A stretch of DNA of 64,000 nucleotides from Theodoxus fluviatilis. Its lineage: Eukaryota > Mollusca > Gastropoda > Cycloneritida > Neritidae. Below the pieces are notes generated by a model, which was given only the letters and a program-made list of their open reading frames with translations, was not told the DNA's origin and did no database searches. The stretch is from NCBI GenBank assembly GCA_034096865.1, contig JAWQFJ010000507.1:1-64000 (forward strand), in the 5' to 3' direction. The position numbers and the translations under genes are program-made. Shown here in pieces: positions 34,305 through 46,046 of the stretch; position 1 is the first letter of the stretch; each line of letters begins with the position of its first letter.

Positions 34305-35584
34305 TTAGAACTAGAGAGCATTCTGAGAGCTCAAACCTCAACCAGGGAAGCCACAATTTCTCTGTATGCTTCCGATTCCATAACTAGATGACAGATAACC
34401 TCCAGAATGTAATGGATTATTCCTTTTGTGGAACCCGTACCTTGCACCAAATTTCTTCAAAATCTGTTGAGAACTTTAGGAGTAATTTAGCACACAGAAT
34501 AGCAAATAAACCAAGGCCATGCCACGAGGAACACAACACTATGCAGCATAATTCAGGCAGTGTGTTCTGCTTGCCGGCTTTGATGCTACATGATGGTGAA
34601 GGTTACTTCATTTAAGTGCTGCTTGTGATTCATGAGGTTATGCCTGTGAAGCGGCCTGTATGATTGAAGACATTAGTGTTTAATGCCTTACAATAGGTAG
34701 TGGCAGCAAAAATTGATAACTCACTATAGAATAGAAAATTCTTATTTATTATGATTCTACTATATGACAGAATTTACTTTTTTTTTAAATTTAATTCTAT
34801 CATTAACAGTTCCGGAGATAATGAGGTTTCAATTTGATGTCGAAAATTGGGGAGATTGTCCTTGTACTAAACTACCATCTTCAGCCTGGAAAAACTTAAT
34901 GAATTAGATGGATTATGTAGTCTATGTTAAGTAAGCATATGCAATTGATTATATAGATTGCATTTCTGAAACAGCTAGGCTGTGACTACAAAATCAGCAA
35001 AACTACAAGTGCTTCAAAATGGATAAAAAGATATTCAAAACAAGTCAAAATTGAATTAATTGTCTATTTTGACAGCATGTAATTACAAAACCACTTCAAA
35101 GATTCACTCCGAATTACTTCCTTATCACAGAATTTTACATATACATTAAGCTCAGTTTTTTAATAGCTCATCAAAGCAATATTTAGGAATATACAGTTTC
35201 AAAAAACAAACAGGCTAAATATGCCCTGACGGACTAGAAAATGACTGTCATGTGCATATAATGGCCATAACTTTTGAATCACTCGATGGATTTACTTCAA
35301 ATTTGAAAGCAATAAAGAAAACTACATAAGAAGCATGAAAAGATTCATCTTGGTTGATAGCTTTTATATCTGATACTTTGTAAAAATTAATGATGTAAAT
35401 ATTTATGTGCATCTCGCATTTTTTGGCTCAACGGATGGCATTTTCAGTTGTTTCCTTTTCCCCTGGGTCAAGGTGACAGACCTCAATATGTCGCACTGAG
35501 CTTCATCTGAAAATATAGATATTAAAATGAATTTAAACAAATGTCAATACCCTCCATGTAGCCACGTATATTTCTGTTGATGTG
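34305..35584. other. AT-rich intron segment with no recognised element
   Basis: 1.3 kb of AT-rich sequence. No gene, tandem repeat or element end was seen. Confidence 0.6.
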
Positions 35585-35593
35585 CTCAGTAAC

Positions 35594-35893
35594 GCTGAAA
35601 TGGTCGTTGTCATCCACATTCGGCGACACTGTACCCGAGTTTCAAATCTCTGCATTTCTCGCGAGAACGGACATTTATAAACGTCGTTTAGCTTAAGATT
35701 ACACCAGAATCACGCGAACCATTAAGGTGCATGGAGTACAGTATCGCCGAGCAAGACGTTTGTCACAGAACGCAGATACATTAACGGATCTTAGCATAAC
35801 TCCCCGGGCGTGCGAGCCACGTGACTGTAAGGCCGAGATTTCAAAACTCGGGTACAGTATCGCCGAATGTGGATGACAACGACTCTTTCAGCC
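35594..35893. mobile_element. MULE-like MITE, 300 bp, with 9-bp target duplication
   Basis: CTCAGTAAC occurs at 35585-35593 and 35894-35902. The ends form inverted repeats of about 55 bp: GCTGAAATGGTCGTTGTCAT on the left matches GGCTGAAAGAGTCGTTGTCA in reverse complement on the right, and pairing continues through CCACATTCGGCGA and ACTGTACCCGAG. The 9-bp duplication points to the Mutator superfamily. No coding capacity. Confidence 0.85.
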
Positions 35894-36269
35894 CTCAGTA
35901 ACAGTATCAAGTCTATGTTCAAGGATAAATTTCACAATATTCTCAAGCATCATCCTGCAGCAATTTCCCATACCTTTATCTAAAGTCTAGCCAATGGGAT
36001 AGCTAAAAGTGTATTCTTTTCTACACCTTTTGCATATCATTACTTGAGAGGTTGGCCCTGGCTGAGCTGATGGGGGGTGGGGATGAGATTCCAATGTCTA
36101 GATGTCTGGAAGTGTGTGTGTGTTTTTCATGTGCAGATGTCATTGTAATCATGCTATCATAAATTTAACAAATACATTTCTTTTTCTCTGGTACACACAT
36201 TTTTGGGGGGCATGTTTCAGAGATTGCATAATTCATCATACAAGTAGATTTTTGTTTCCTCCCTCCCAT

Positions 36270-36560
<291 letters not shown>

Positions 36561-36574
36561 CCGCGTCTCCCTAC

Positions 36575-36705
36575 GCGATTCATAAGAGGCAAATAACTAG
36601 GGGCACCGTGACTGGATTACGTTTACTCTAAACTGTTCTAGTGATTTTCCTGCTTAATGGCCTTAAATAGCCTACAAAAGCTGGTAGGCCATAATACACC
36701 ACCCA
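36575..36705. repeat. Dispersed repeat copy B
   Basis: Similar to 28263-28395 (CATAAGAGGCAAATAACTAG, TCTAGTGATTTTCCTG, AATAGCCTACAAAAGCTG), same orientation. Family unknown. Confidence 0.6.
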
Positions 36706-37067
36706 TCCTCCATCAGTTCTAATCAGTGCTCATAGGAACACACAATGTAACATGATAGATGTTTGTGTAGGTTGTAGGAGGGTTTGGTATTTTAGGAAGA
36801 GGAATCTACAGTACTGTTGTCATGCAAGGTAAAGTTTTTGGAGATCTTTTTTCTCTTCAATTGAGAAATGTGACGGAAAGTTCTTTTTTAGCTTGAAGAG
36901 TGAAAGTGCAAGTACAATGCCAAGGAAGGGGTGCAATGGTGGCTGTTGTGACCACACTTGGAGCTTTTGCCGGGGGATACATATTTGTTTTCCATGAGAG
37001 ATTATTCCCACTCACGCCTGCTGGTTTCTTGTCACTGATCTATGTTTCCGTTTCTGTGTCTTTTCAG

Positions 37068-37106
37068 GAAATTAGGAAAAACCAAGAGAAGCTAGAAAAA
37101 ATAACA
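37068..37106 (+). CDS. MORC2: MORC2 exon 12 of window: 39-nt microexon
   Basis: It has acceptor TTTTCAG and donor GTAAGT, phase 0 on both sides. It encodes EIRKNQEKLEKIT, matching the short helix after the CW domain. It could be skipped without changing frame. Confidence 0.85.
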
Positions 37107-37350
37107 GTAAGTATGTCTTTTTGTATTTGCTGCATTCGTTGTTTGGTATTTGAGGTTAAGAGGGAGCTGCCTGATGTCCCCTTCCTGGGTTGTGATGCAG
37201 TGCCCCATACTCAACCCTCCCTGCAGCCTGGCTTCCCTTGGAGGAGGCTGACAGGCAGGCCATGGGCCAACTCTGTGTACTGCCTTCCTTTTCCTTCATT
37301 CTTATTCCTCTCCCTTTGTGCAATTAACTCGAGTGCTTTACTCATTGCAG

Positions 37351-37485
37351 AAGACCAAGCAGGTCACCTCATCCAAGCAGCTACGGGATATGGAGAGGGA
37401 GAAGAAGAGGCAAGCTGAAGAGAAAGAGCAGGAACGAAGAAGGGAGCAGGAGGAGAGAGAGAAGGAAAGAATAAACCAACAGAGG
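37351..37485 (+). CDS. MORC2: MORC2 exon 13 of window: charged Lys/Glu/Arg helix
   Basis: 135 nt, phase 0 on both sides, acceptor ATTGCAG and donor GTAAGG. It begins KTKQVTSSKQLRDMERE and continues as an almost uninterrupted run of Glu, Arg, Lys and Gln, a likely single helix or coiled coil. The Lys/Thr-rich start resembles the linker after the CW domain in vertebrate MORC2. Confidence 0.88.
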
Positions 37486-39698
37486 GTAAGGAAGCCTTTT
37501 CGTGGTTGTGACCTTCTCCTGTGTAGAATGGTTGCTGTGGAAGTGAAATGTATGCTGACAGACAAGGCCTCTAATGAACTAATTATCTTTTCAAGGTCAA
37601 CCTGACCCATCTCAGTGCTCGGCAATTCATTGTGTGAGTGTATGGATTATTGTTGACTGTAAAGCTGTATATTTCGTTAAAATCACAAAAGTTGGCTTTA
37701 TGTTGCCATTAGGGTTTCAGGTGTAGTAACCTATCTCTTCCAGGTGGTTCATGTAGAATAGTGTTTAGAAATTTACCTCCTGTGTAGAAAGAGTGCCTCT
37801 TCCCCAAAATGATCTCATTGAAAACAGGAGTTGATGTATCACAGGACACAGGCCTTCTTCGGGTGGAATTGCAGCCCTGCAGTTTTCCTGGCGGAGAACA
37901 AAACTGTTGTGTTTTCAGGTCTAGATCAGTGAAAGACTATCAGCCCTTACCCTTGTAGGGGCACCATAAGCCACAAGGTTGCAGCTGAGCCAAGCTCACT
38001 AGATGTGGCATATGCCAAGTGGCAGAGGTTTAAAGGTCCTGAATGCTTCTGGCACAACACTAGTCTTCAATCAGATCACATACTTTCAATCTATAGGGGC
38101 TTGGTGTTCTTCCTCAGAGGAGATTAGGGAGAGATGTTCTTTGCTGACTTGAAGATCCACTAGGGCACTTGCTCAAAATTGGGGAAAGAGTTGACATAGT
38201 AGTAAATAAATGTATTATTGTCTTCATTTTGACTCAGAAATTCGAATTCGAATTTTATTTAATTAATTTCTTAAAAGCTCACCTGAAAGTTGTGAAATTC
38301 CCTCTCGAACAGGAAGTGACATGATGTAAGTACGTGCAACGCGAATGCGTGGAGCCAGCTGTCACTGTTGGGGTAGGTGGAAACTGGCTCAACCACCAAC
38401 CGGACAGTTTAAAATAAAAAAAAAAGGAAAACTCCTTCCTCAGGCACTAATTACATTTAAGAACGAAGATGCCACAAACCGAATTTTAGATAAAACAATC
38501 AACTCTTTACAGATAAACACCTATCAATACAAACACCTTTCTCTCACTTGACAAAGTACAAACTGAAAACAAAATCAAAACCAATTATTGCAAATATACA
38601 TTTTTTTGAAACCCCACACAGCAGGCTTAACAATTACAGTTCTTAGTATTTAATTCTTCAATTCCAATTCCAATCTTCTCCAATTCTCATCCCTCTAATT
38701 CGCAATTCCTCATGAAAAGAAAAAATTACCCTTTATATACACGATGCAGGACACTAAAAAAACAATTGTGCACAAAGAAAAAGTTCTGCACAAGCCGCCG
38801 CAGAACTGAAAAAATCACACGTGCAAAACGTCCCCCAAAATGCGGAGTCAGCAAGTGCTGACAACGCATAACACTTAGAGGTGCATCACCACAAGAGTCA
38901 CAACATAATTTCTCTATCATTATTCCCTAAAATTAAAAAATAATAAAGTGAGTCGTGACAGTAACGTCTGTAACTTAGAGGACAGATTGACCTCCGGATA
39001 ACTCGACATTCTGATTAGCTAGACTGTTTTCTCTGTCCCCCTGCAATGACGAGCTAACCAGAGTGGACTGTATAATCTAGTCACACAGTTTGATGTACAT
39101 TCCATGAGGAAGAGGATGGTGGTGAAGTACTATACAGCCAGCAAAGGCCAGTTACAATGTTGGGAATCAGTTGGTAGAGAGATGAGAGCAATCAAAGAGA
39201 GATGATTCCAGCCCACCAGTGTCCCCCCACTGGCCTAGTTGAAGAGTTTCATAGCTTATTCACAACTGCACAGAATCAAACTGTTATATCAAATTAGGTT
39301 GATTTATTGCCTAGAATTTGAGTTCTGCATATCAATGAGGTAATTGATTCGTGGTAGATAGGAAGATCTGTTTTTTTCTTTCAACACCCTTCATATTCAA
39401 ACTTAGATCAATAATCCAACATTTTGACAAATTAGATTTAAGTGTCCTTATAACTTGGTTTTCAGATCCTCTGAAGATCAAAATTTGAGTCAACATTTGT
39501 GGTCTTGAACGTCCATAGGTGGACTGAACTTGTATGATTTCTGTAACTACTGCACAGAACCAAATGCTCCTCTCACTCTAACTTGGGCCTCCCAGAAGGA
39601 GTTTTGTCCAACATCATCAGGACTGAGAAAGCCAGGGCACCTACACATACACAGCCCACTTTGACCCAGAATCACACCATCTTTAATCTTTTCCTCAG
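37486..39698. other. Intron with no confidently recognised element
   Basis: 2.2 kb. The sequence near 39035-39075 resembles one inverted-repeat end of a pogo-type element, but no partner end was found. Confidence 0.5.
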
Positions 39699-39884
39699 AT
39701 CCAGAGACAGATAGCCAATCTGGCCAAGCCAAGCAACAACAACAACAGTGTCAAAAAGACACCAGAGCCTGCCTCCAAGACCCGTTCCAACAGCACCAAC
39801 AGCACGTCGGCCTCCACCAGCACCAAGACACGCCGTGCCTCATCTCCCCTGCCCAAGAAGGAAGCACCCAAGCCCATTGCCAAG
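39699..39884 (+). CDS. MORC2: MORC2 exon 14 of window: Ser/Thr/Pro/Lys-rich linker
   Basis: 186 nt, phase 0 on both sides, acceptor CCTCAG and donor GTGTGT. It reads IQRQIANLAKPSNNNNSVKK, then TRSNSTNSTSASTSTKTRRA and SPLPKKEAPKPIAK. A disordered basic linker, comparable in position and composition, though not in sequence, to the Pro/Ser-rich linker of vertebrate MORC2. Confidence 0.88.
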
Positions 39885-40426
39885 GTGTGTAATGCATGTT
39901 CTGTCGGCCTCCTGCCCCATGTCCTTGCCAACAACACCAACACTGCAGCCATCTTCAGTCATGAACAGCAGTGTGGTCCCTCAGCCTGGCATGCCCATAG
40001 CTCATCTCTAACAACTAGTTTCATGGTTACATTTCCTCACCGATGTAATGATCAATTCATCACAAAGAAGCATTCTCTATTTGACAAATCAGACAAAATC
40101 TTGATTAATAAGTTCCTTAAAGGTCTTGAAATGAAATAGAATGCAAGGCTAACTCAAAATGTAAAGCAATAATGATGGTCAATCTCTGTACCTTTTCATC
40201 CATCTCCATCCTCCAATTCTACATCTACTAACAGAGAAATCATCTTCATAAAGCACTCAGTGTTCGGAACCAAATTGTTTTGAGGTGAGAAACTAAAAGG
40301 CGGTGTGAGTCAATTCATGATATGAAGCATTTGTATGTTGAAGTTCCATGCCGGGGGGGGGGGGGGGGGGGGGGGGGGGGTCGTTGACTCTAAATGGCAT
40401 TGTTTACTTCCTTGTGCACTCTTTTA
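39885..40426. other. Intron segment with G homopolymer
   Basis: A run of 28 G at 40353-40380 is the only notable item. It may be length-compressed or expanded by sequencing error. Confidence 0.7.
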
Positions 40427-43022
40427 CTCTTTCCGTACCAAGTTTTTACAGCACACAACGCAATTATTTTCTACAGAGAAAAAACGCACCCGGTAGTGCT
40501 CTTTTGAGAGTGTATTGTGCCTCTAGAAGAAGATACTACATGCATCATGTTGCATATCATTTAGAAGGAAAATGAATGCCCTACAAGACTAAAACAAAAA
40601 AAGAGCTAGTAGACTTTAGAAAGACTGAGAAAGCATGCTTGAAATTACACACTTGTTTCAAAAACCAAGAAATAGGAGCATGCTGAATTTGACCTTACCA
40701 AGCAATATCTTGGTAATGATCCGGCTGATCCTTTCCAGAATTTCACCACACAATAATCATCCATTGGAAAATGTCCAGTCAAAATTAAAAAAAAATATTT
40801 AACAGTTTTCTAGCACTGACATACAGAAGAGACGAACCGCCATCACAATGACAGTCTCGGAATTGTAGATGAGGAATCTGGGATGATAAGATCTGTTTAT
40901 AATAGGACTGGTTGCTTTTCATGCATTGTGGTACTGTTGAAAGCAGTCCTTTGGATGCAGATGAGGCTGGTTTGAACATCCAAGGCAGATGAAGTGGGTT
41001 CTCTTCCTCTGAGTTGACGTGGAGCAGAAGACGCAGTCTCGATCCCGCTTGACATAGGAGACAATGTGACGAATGGGGCTCCATGGGACTGGCACTTGGT
41101 GGTCTTCCAGGCTGTCTCCTGGTGTCTGCTCCAGGCTCTGGCAGGGTCACTGCAGCCCTCTCAGTGAGCTGAGATTGCAGCTGTTGTTTGAAGGCCTTCA
41201 GACTGGTTGGCTTGGATCTCTCCCCTCTGGCCAGACTGTAAAGGATGAAGGCGTTCACCTCGGCAATTTCTATTAACCAGAAGAACAGCTTTTTCCACCA
41301 CTTCACAGTCTTCCTCTCAAAGATGTTGTAATAGGACACCTTCTGGTCCAGCAGATCACAGCCATTCATATTGAAGTTGTAGTGGTGGACCTTGGTGGGC
41401 TTTGGCCTGTCTTTCACCCGTGTCGGTCCAAACTCAGCATCAGAGGACACCATCAGGACCTTGTTCTTTGCTTTCTTGTGTCTGAAAGCAACACAGAGAA
41501 TGGTTTCATCCCTCTTGAGATACCACTGCATTTCTCTGTGTTGGAGAGCCAGCTGCTTCATTTGTATAGTAAGGCCTACACGGTTCTCGTTGAGAGTGCC
41601 TTTTAGTACTGCTGCCTTTCCAGCAGGAAGTTGATGAGGGTCCAAGTGGTGTAGTATCTGTCTGCAAACAACTTGTGGCCTGGGCCCACATGTGATAGCA
41701 GAGTGGAGAAGATCTGCCTGCACTGCCTGGCCTGAATGCTGGATCATAGGAGGTGTCAGCACCAAAACATGTCAGGATGTTGATAACGTAGCCTGTGGTA
41801 GCATCGCGGAGACCAAAGGTCTTGATGTGGTATTTACTTGGCTTGGCAGCATTGCACTGTTTGAACTGCCATCTCCCCTTGAATCCAATGACCATCTCAT
41901 CAATGTTCAGTTCTCTGTAGGGGTAAAAGGCAGCCCGGAATTTGAAGAGAAGCAGGTTCATGAAGAGCTCCATCTTGTCCTTGCCTTCAGCCTCTTCATC
42001 TCCTGCATGGAGCATGGTGTGGTAGATGTCCTGGAACCTGTTTCTGGAAAACATGGCATGGTACCAAGGTGTGTACAATTCAGGTGCCAGGGACCAGTAA
42101 TCAGTTATCTCTGGGCGTTTGTCAATTCCCATGACAATGATGGTTGCCAGGAACTTGTCAAGTTCATGAGAGGTGAGGGGAACCCATCTTCTGTACACAG
42201 AGCTCAGCAGAGGAGGCGTGTTCAAAGTCACCTTCCATGCATAGCTGTTGATCGATTCAAGAAGAAAATCCCTCACTTCGTCGTCAAAGAGCTTCAAAAA
42301 ACAGTCAATTGCCTGAGACTCTTCATTGATGCCCAGATCTGGTGAAATTCCAGGCTTGCGAAGAGGACGAAATCGAAATGAGTTCTTCGTTGAACCCTTG
42401 GTCACATGCCTCCAATCTTCATCAAGACCACGCTGTGAAATTGGAGTCCGGGGCTGACGACTTGAAGACGGTACTGGGTCAGCTGCGTGTTCTTTCCTAC
42501 CTTAGCCTCTCCCTTTCCCTTTGCCCGAAACTACAGGATCAGGCGTACGTCGTTTGGGAGGGGGCGGTGTCACTTCCACATCAGACTCCAAACTGGAATC
42601 TCGCTGCACAAATACACGTACTGAGGAGTTGATGAATTCTTCACCAGCATCGATTGTAGATTCATCTCCACTCTCGCTGTCCTCTCTCATGCATGAATCA
42701 ATAATCATGCGAGCAATTTCGGCCGTATAATGACAAGGCCGCTGCGACGCAGAACTTCCAGGTTGTTCTTCAGTCATCTCGATCAAAACAATCACAATCA
42801 GTCCACAGAAGTTGCATTAAACCTCACGCTCCGCGTTAGACGTTCATCTAACATTATGGGAGAGCTCTCTGTTGCTGTAAAACCACATTGGTCCGAGAGG
42901 GAATACTAGAAAGTGTGGAATATAAAAAGAAACGAAGCAAAGTAGCTTTGGCGCAGAGTGCGGTGGATGGGAGGCAACTGAAAGCGCTTTTGCGCACAGT
43001 GCGGCGAATGGGACGGAAAGAG
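40427..43022 (-). mobile_element. piggyBac element, 2.6 kb, near-complete but inactivated
   Basis: The ends CTCTTTCCGTACC (left) and CTCTTTCCGTCCC (right, reverse complement) are inverted repeats. The right flank is TTAA (43023-43026); the left flank is TTTA (40423-40426), a one-base change from TTAA. Length and content fit a full piggyBac transposon carrying one minus-strand transposase. It shares its right TTAA with the next element. Confidence 0.85.
40785..42777 (-). pseudogene. piggyBac transposase, disrupted by a stop and frameshifts
   Basis: Reading the minus strand from ATG at 42777: an acidic leader, an in-frame TAA at 42504-42502, then the DDE_Tnp_1_7 domain with YRRWVPLTSHELDKFLATII, TDYWSLAPELYTPWY and ELNIDEMVIGFKGRWQFK (first catalytic Asp). 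Near 41735 and again near 41655 single-base shifts break the frame; between them the third frame holds the DRYYT block with the second Asp. The last part reads LKGTLNENRVG, then NMNGCDLLDQKVSYYN with the third Asp, and a Cys-containing tail (SHCLLCQ). All catalytic blocks survive, so decay is recent, but the copy is inactive. Confidence 0.9.
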
Positions 43023-43026
43023 TTAA

Positions 43027-44154
43027 CTCTCTTACCATCATTACCTTGGGCCAAAAACCTAACTCTGAACCCCATGAAAAGGGAGGCAACTGTGTACATT
43101 TTGATGGTTACCTTAAATAAAAATCAATTAAAAAACTAACTTTTTTTCCCACAAAAGTATTAATACCTTCCTTAACATTTTTCTTACATAAGAAGTGCTC
43201 ATCTTTCCTTTGAGGCTCAAATAATGGGCACCAAAAATTGAAATAGAGTAGCTAAGAATCTCTGAAAAGATGCCGTCTCTCAACCCTCAGTTCCCTTCCC
43301 AAAACCATAATTGTGACATCTTATCTACACTACAGGCACAATCTAAACCCCATGCAAGTGAAGAGTTAACTCCCCCTTGACCACACACACTGCCTTATGA
43401 TAAAAAACACAGTACCTCACAAGGGAAGATCATAGAGGACAAAATCAAAACAAAATAGAGACAAATTAATTTAATAAAAACATTTTGATTGTGAAGAAGA
43501 GTTTGAATTCTTTGGCAGTGGTGACTTTCCGCACTTGGTCCTCACAACTCTCTTCCGCCTGCTTTAATTAGTTTTTAAACAGCATAAGTACACGTTCGTC
43601 TGCTCCGCAACATGTTGGGAAAATGAATCATCTAGAAATAATTCATGAAAATCATGGGCTGATGCACCGACAAGCAGGTCTTGAAGCACACCCACTTCCT
43701 CCACAAATTTCTCTAGTGTGATCCGAGTCAGATAGCAGGTCCATTTCATCAGAGATGATCGCTGTCAACTTTGCTAGTAAAAATCTCTGGATCTAGGTCA
43801 CTCTAGGTCACTCTCCTATTCCTATTCCAGGTCAAACAGCGGTAGTTCAACGCTTTTTGCACTGCTATCTTTGCAAAAAAACATGCGATGGGCCTGGCTG
43901 GGGCTCATCCGACATCGTAATGTTTCCAAAATTCAGAAAAATTCACTCAATCGCCAGAAATTAAAAATCAAAATGGCAGACTATTGCTAATTCACTGCGA
44001 AGCTAATGCTCGAAGTTTTGCAAGATTACCATTACCATGGAAAACATGGCAGCTTCCAGTATAAGTGTGGTGTCTTGCGGGACGTAGTGGGATATCCAAG
44101 GGAGAGAAAAGCCATTTTTTGTGGGACGCACTGGGACATCCATTGGTAAGAGAG
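43027..44154 (-). mobile_element. Second piggyBac-type element abutting the first, internally deleted
   Basis: The ends CTCTCTTACCATC (left) and CTCTCTTACCAATG (right, reverse complement) lie directly inside TTAA at 43023-43026 and 44155-44158. The minus strand near 43570-43650 keeps FHELFLDDSFSQHVAEQTN, a recognisable piggyBac N-terminal block. The catalytic core is missing. The last 100 bp are a tandem duplication of the subterminal sequence GGGACGTAGTGGGATATCC / GGGACGCACTGGGACATCC. Confidence 0.78.
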
Positions 44155-44158
44155 TTAA

Positions 44159-45221
44159 TTCTCCTGTGTACAATTTCCCTCTGCTTATGGTCAGAGACGA
44201 AGTCACGAAGACAATCTGGTGCTGACATTTGCATCTTTCTAACAAATCCTTTGTCATCAACAGCACCAAGTGTGCTGGTTTCTGCCATTCCCTTCAACCC
44301 AGCTGATTTTGTCAGGAACCTGTCCTCCATGTCAACCCTCACCCTGGTAGTCATGGCATACGCGCGAGTTGAAAGGCGGAAGGTCATGGAATGCACTTGG
44401 CAAAAATTACCGAAAACTATACATTAACAATTTCCTAAAACAATGACATTGCTTTGTTCTTTGTTCAACAGTGAGTACTTCTGGTATAAAATTTGCTACA
44501 TTTTGTTGGGTAGGTGGAAGGGCATGCAGTAGAGAAAAGGTAGGTGTCTCATCCTTAAAATGTAGCCTTTTTTTGTGGAGCTTTCAGACCAAACGGTCCT
44601 AGTCATGATGCCAAGGTAAGGGTCAGTACCCCAAGGCCGGCACACTGGAGAGATCACCGCAGCATTGCTTACCAGTAATGACCAAGCACAGAAGCCACGG
44701 TCTTCCAGTTATAAGTCTCAGTGCTTGAATGGCAAAGGGGAGGGCACCGGGGGTTCCCTTGATGTTAGGAAAGGTTTTTTATCCTCGGTAGACATCTATT
44801 GCAAGCAGGACATCCCCCAACCAGCAAGGTGCAGTCCCAACACAGTGTGTCAGCCTAATAGGATGCATGGGGCCTAGGGCCACACCAGACAAAATGTCAT
44901 CCACGGTGCAGACCAAGTAGAACAAAGAAATAAAAGAAAGGTCCCACACTCAAGACTGTCACCTGGAATGTAAGAATCATGATGACCAGTCTGTCTGGGG
45001 ACTCAGGGAAGGGTTCATTGTAAATCAAGATGTGTGAGATAGCCATGGAGCAAATACTTGATTTGCATGGGTTATGTGGAGAGGACAGAAAGCCCACATA
45101 GCTTTCTACTGCAGTCCGGCAGTGCTTTTGAATTGAAGCTGATGGAGTCACCCACTGTTCTGCACTGCACAACACTATGTTGCCCAGGGGGCTTCACTGC
45201 ACAGAGCATGTCTGACCACAG
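44159..45221. other. Intron segment, possible LINE 5' fragment
   Basis: At about 44950-44985 the plus strand reads KTVTWNVRIM, which resembles the opening TWNVRTL motif of LINE endonucleases, preceded by GC-richer sequence as in a LINE 5' UTR. The frame breaks soon after. Only weak support. Confidence 0.35.
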
Positions 45222-45368
45222 GCCACGCCCCCTGCAAGGACAGGTGCCAGGACTGTGGCTTCTGTGAAGGCTGCAGCTGCCGCCGCCGCCGCCGCTGCTG
45301 CTGCTGCAGCTGCTGCCAAATCGGCTTCTTCTGCCAAGACTGCTGAGAAGAGAAGTGCCCCTATCAAG
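45222..45368 (+). CDS. MORC2: MORC2 exon 15 of window: poly-alanine linker
   Basis: 147 nt, phase 0, after acceptor GACCACAG and before donor GTAAGC. It encodes ATPPARTGARTVASVK, 16 consecutive Ala and then KSASSAKTAEKRSAPIK. The later AG at 45249-45250 would give a frame with a stop, so the upstream acceptor is chosen. The Ala tract uses mixed GCC/GCT/GCA codons and may vary in length. The antisense frame is also open, by composition. Confidence 0.8.
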
Positions 45369-46046
45369 GTAAGCGCTGGCTCCCCTCTCTTGAAGGTGTG
45401 CTGCATCTGGCACCACACCCAGGCCCCTGGTGCCTGGCATGCTAGGGCACAAGTGCCTGTTGTTGATAGTGTCTGTTTGGTGAAGGGCTGTAGAGAGATA
45501 GCCTGATGAATGAGATGACAGTTTGCTGTGTGTGACTGCAGACTGAAGATTGTGATGTCCGGTACGGACAGGTGCTTCACCCACTGAGGATTATTGACAC
45601 GGATTATCTTGTCTGCAGTTTCCGTCAGAAAATTTTATTAATTTTTTTATCTCAAGGAAAACAAAAACTTTGAGTAATATGAAATTGAGGCTTAATTTAC
45701 TGCCCCGAATTGGCTTTGTAATGGTGTAATATATTTTGTGGTAAAGTTGACCATTGGTAAAGAAAATAACAACTAATTTAAGTTGGTCAGATTTGATCAA
45801 GCAGTAATTTGTTGTATAAAAATGTAAATAAGTGGAATATGTCTAGATCACCGGGTTTGTTTGGGCTGAATGAAGTCCTGGTTTTCCTTTGCATATACAC
45901 ACTGCCCAGGCCATCCCCTCTCCTGTGGTGTCCCTCGGTGCCACAACACCAGGGATGGGAATGTGTGTGCACACTCACTCACATAAACACAATAAAACCA
46001 ACACACACTTGCATAGAAACCAACACTCACACTCGCACGCACACAC
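45369..46046. other. Intron segment with no recognised element
   Basis: 678 nt ending in a CA-rich stretch (45964-46046) that served as target for the hAT insertion. Confidence 0.6.

Noticed and set aside
33735..34321. Three overlapping 185-codon frames with a 28-residue repeat
   Set aside because: They lie on an 84-bp minisatellite, are open on both strands and have no splice or start context.
39035..39075. Terminal repeat of another pogo-type element (TACAGTCCACTCTGGTTAGC in reverse complement)
   Set aside because: No matching opposite end or transposase was found, so only one weak end is seen.
44570..44990. LINE with endonuclease start (TWNVRIM)
   Set aside because: Too short and quickly out of frame; kept only as a low-confidence note.
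45251..45368. Shorter version of MORC2 exon 15 using acceptor GTGCCAG at 45250
   Set aside because: It puts the exon in a Cys-rich frame that meets a stop before the donor; the acceptor at 45221 keeps phase 0.
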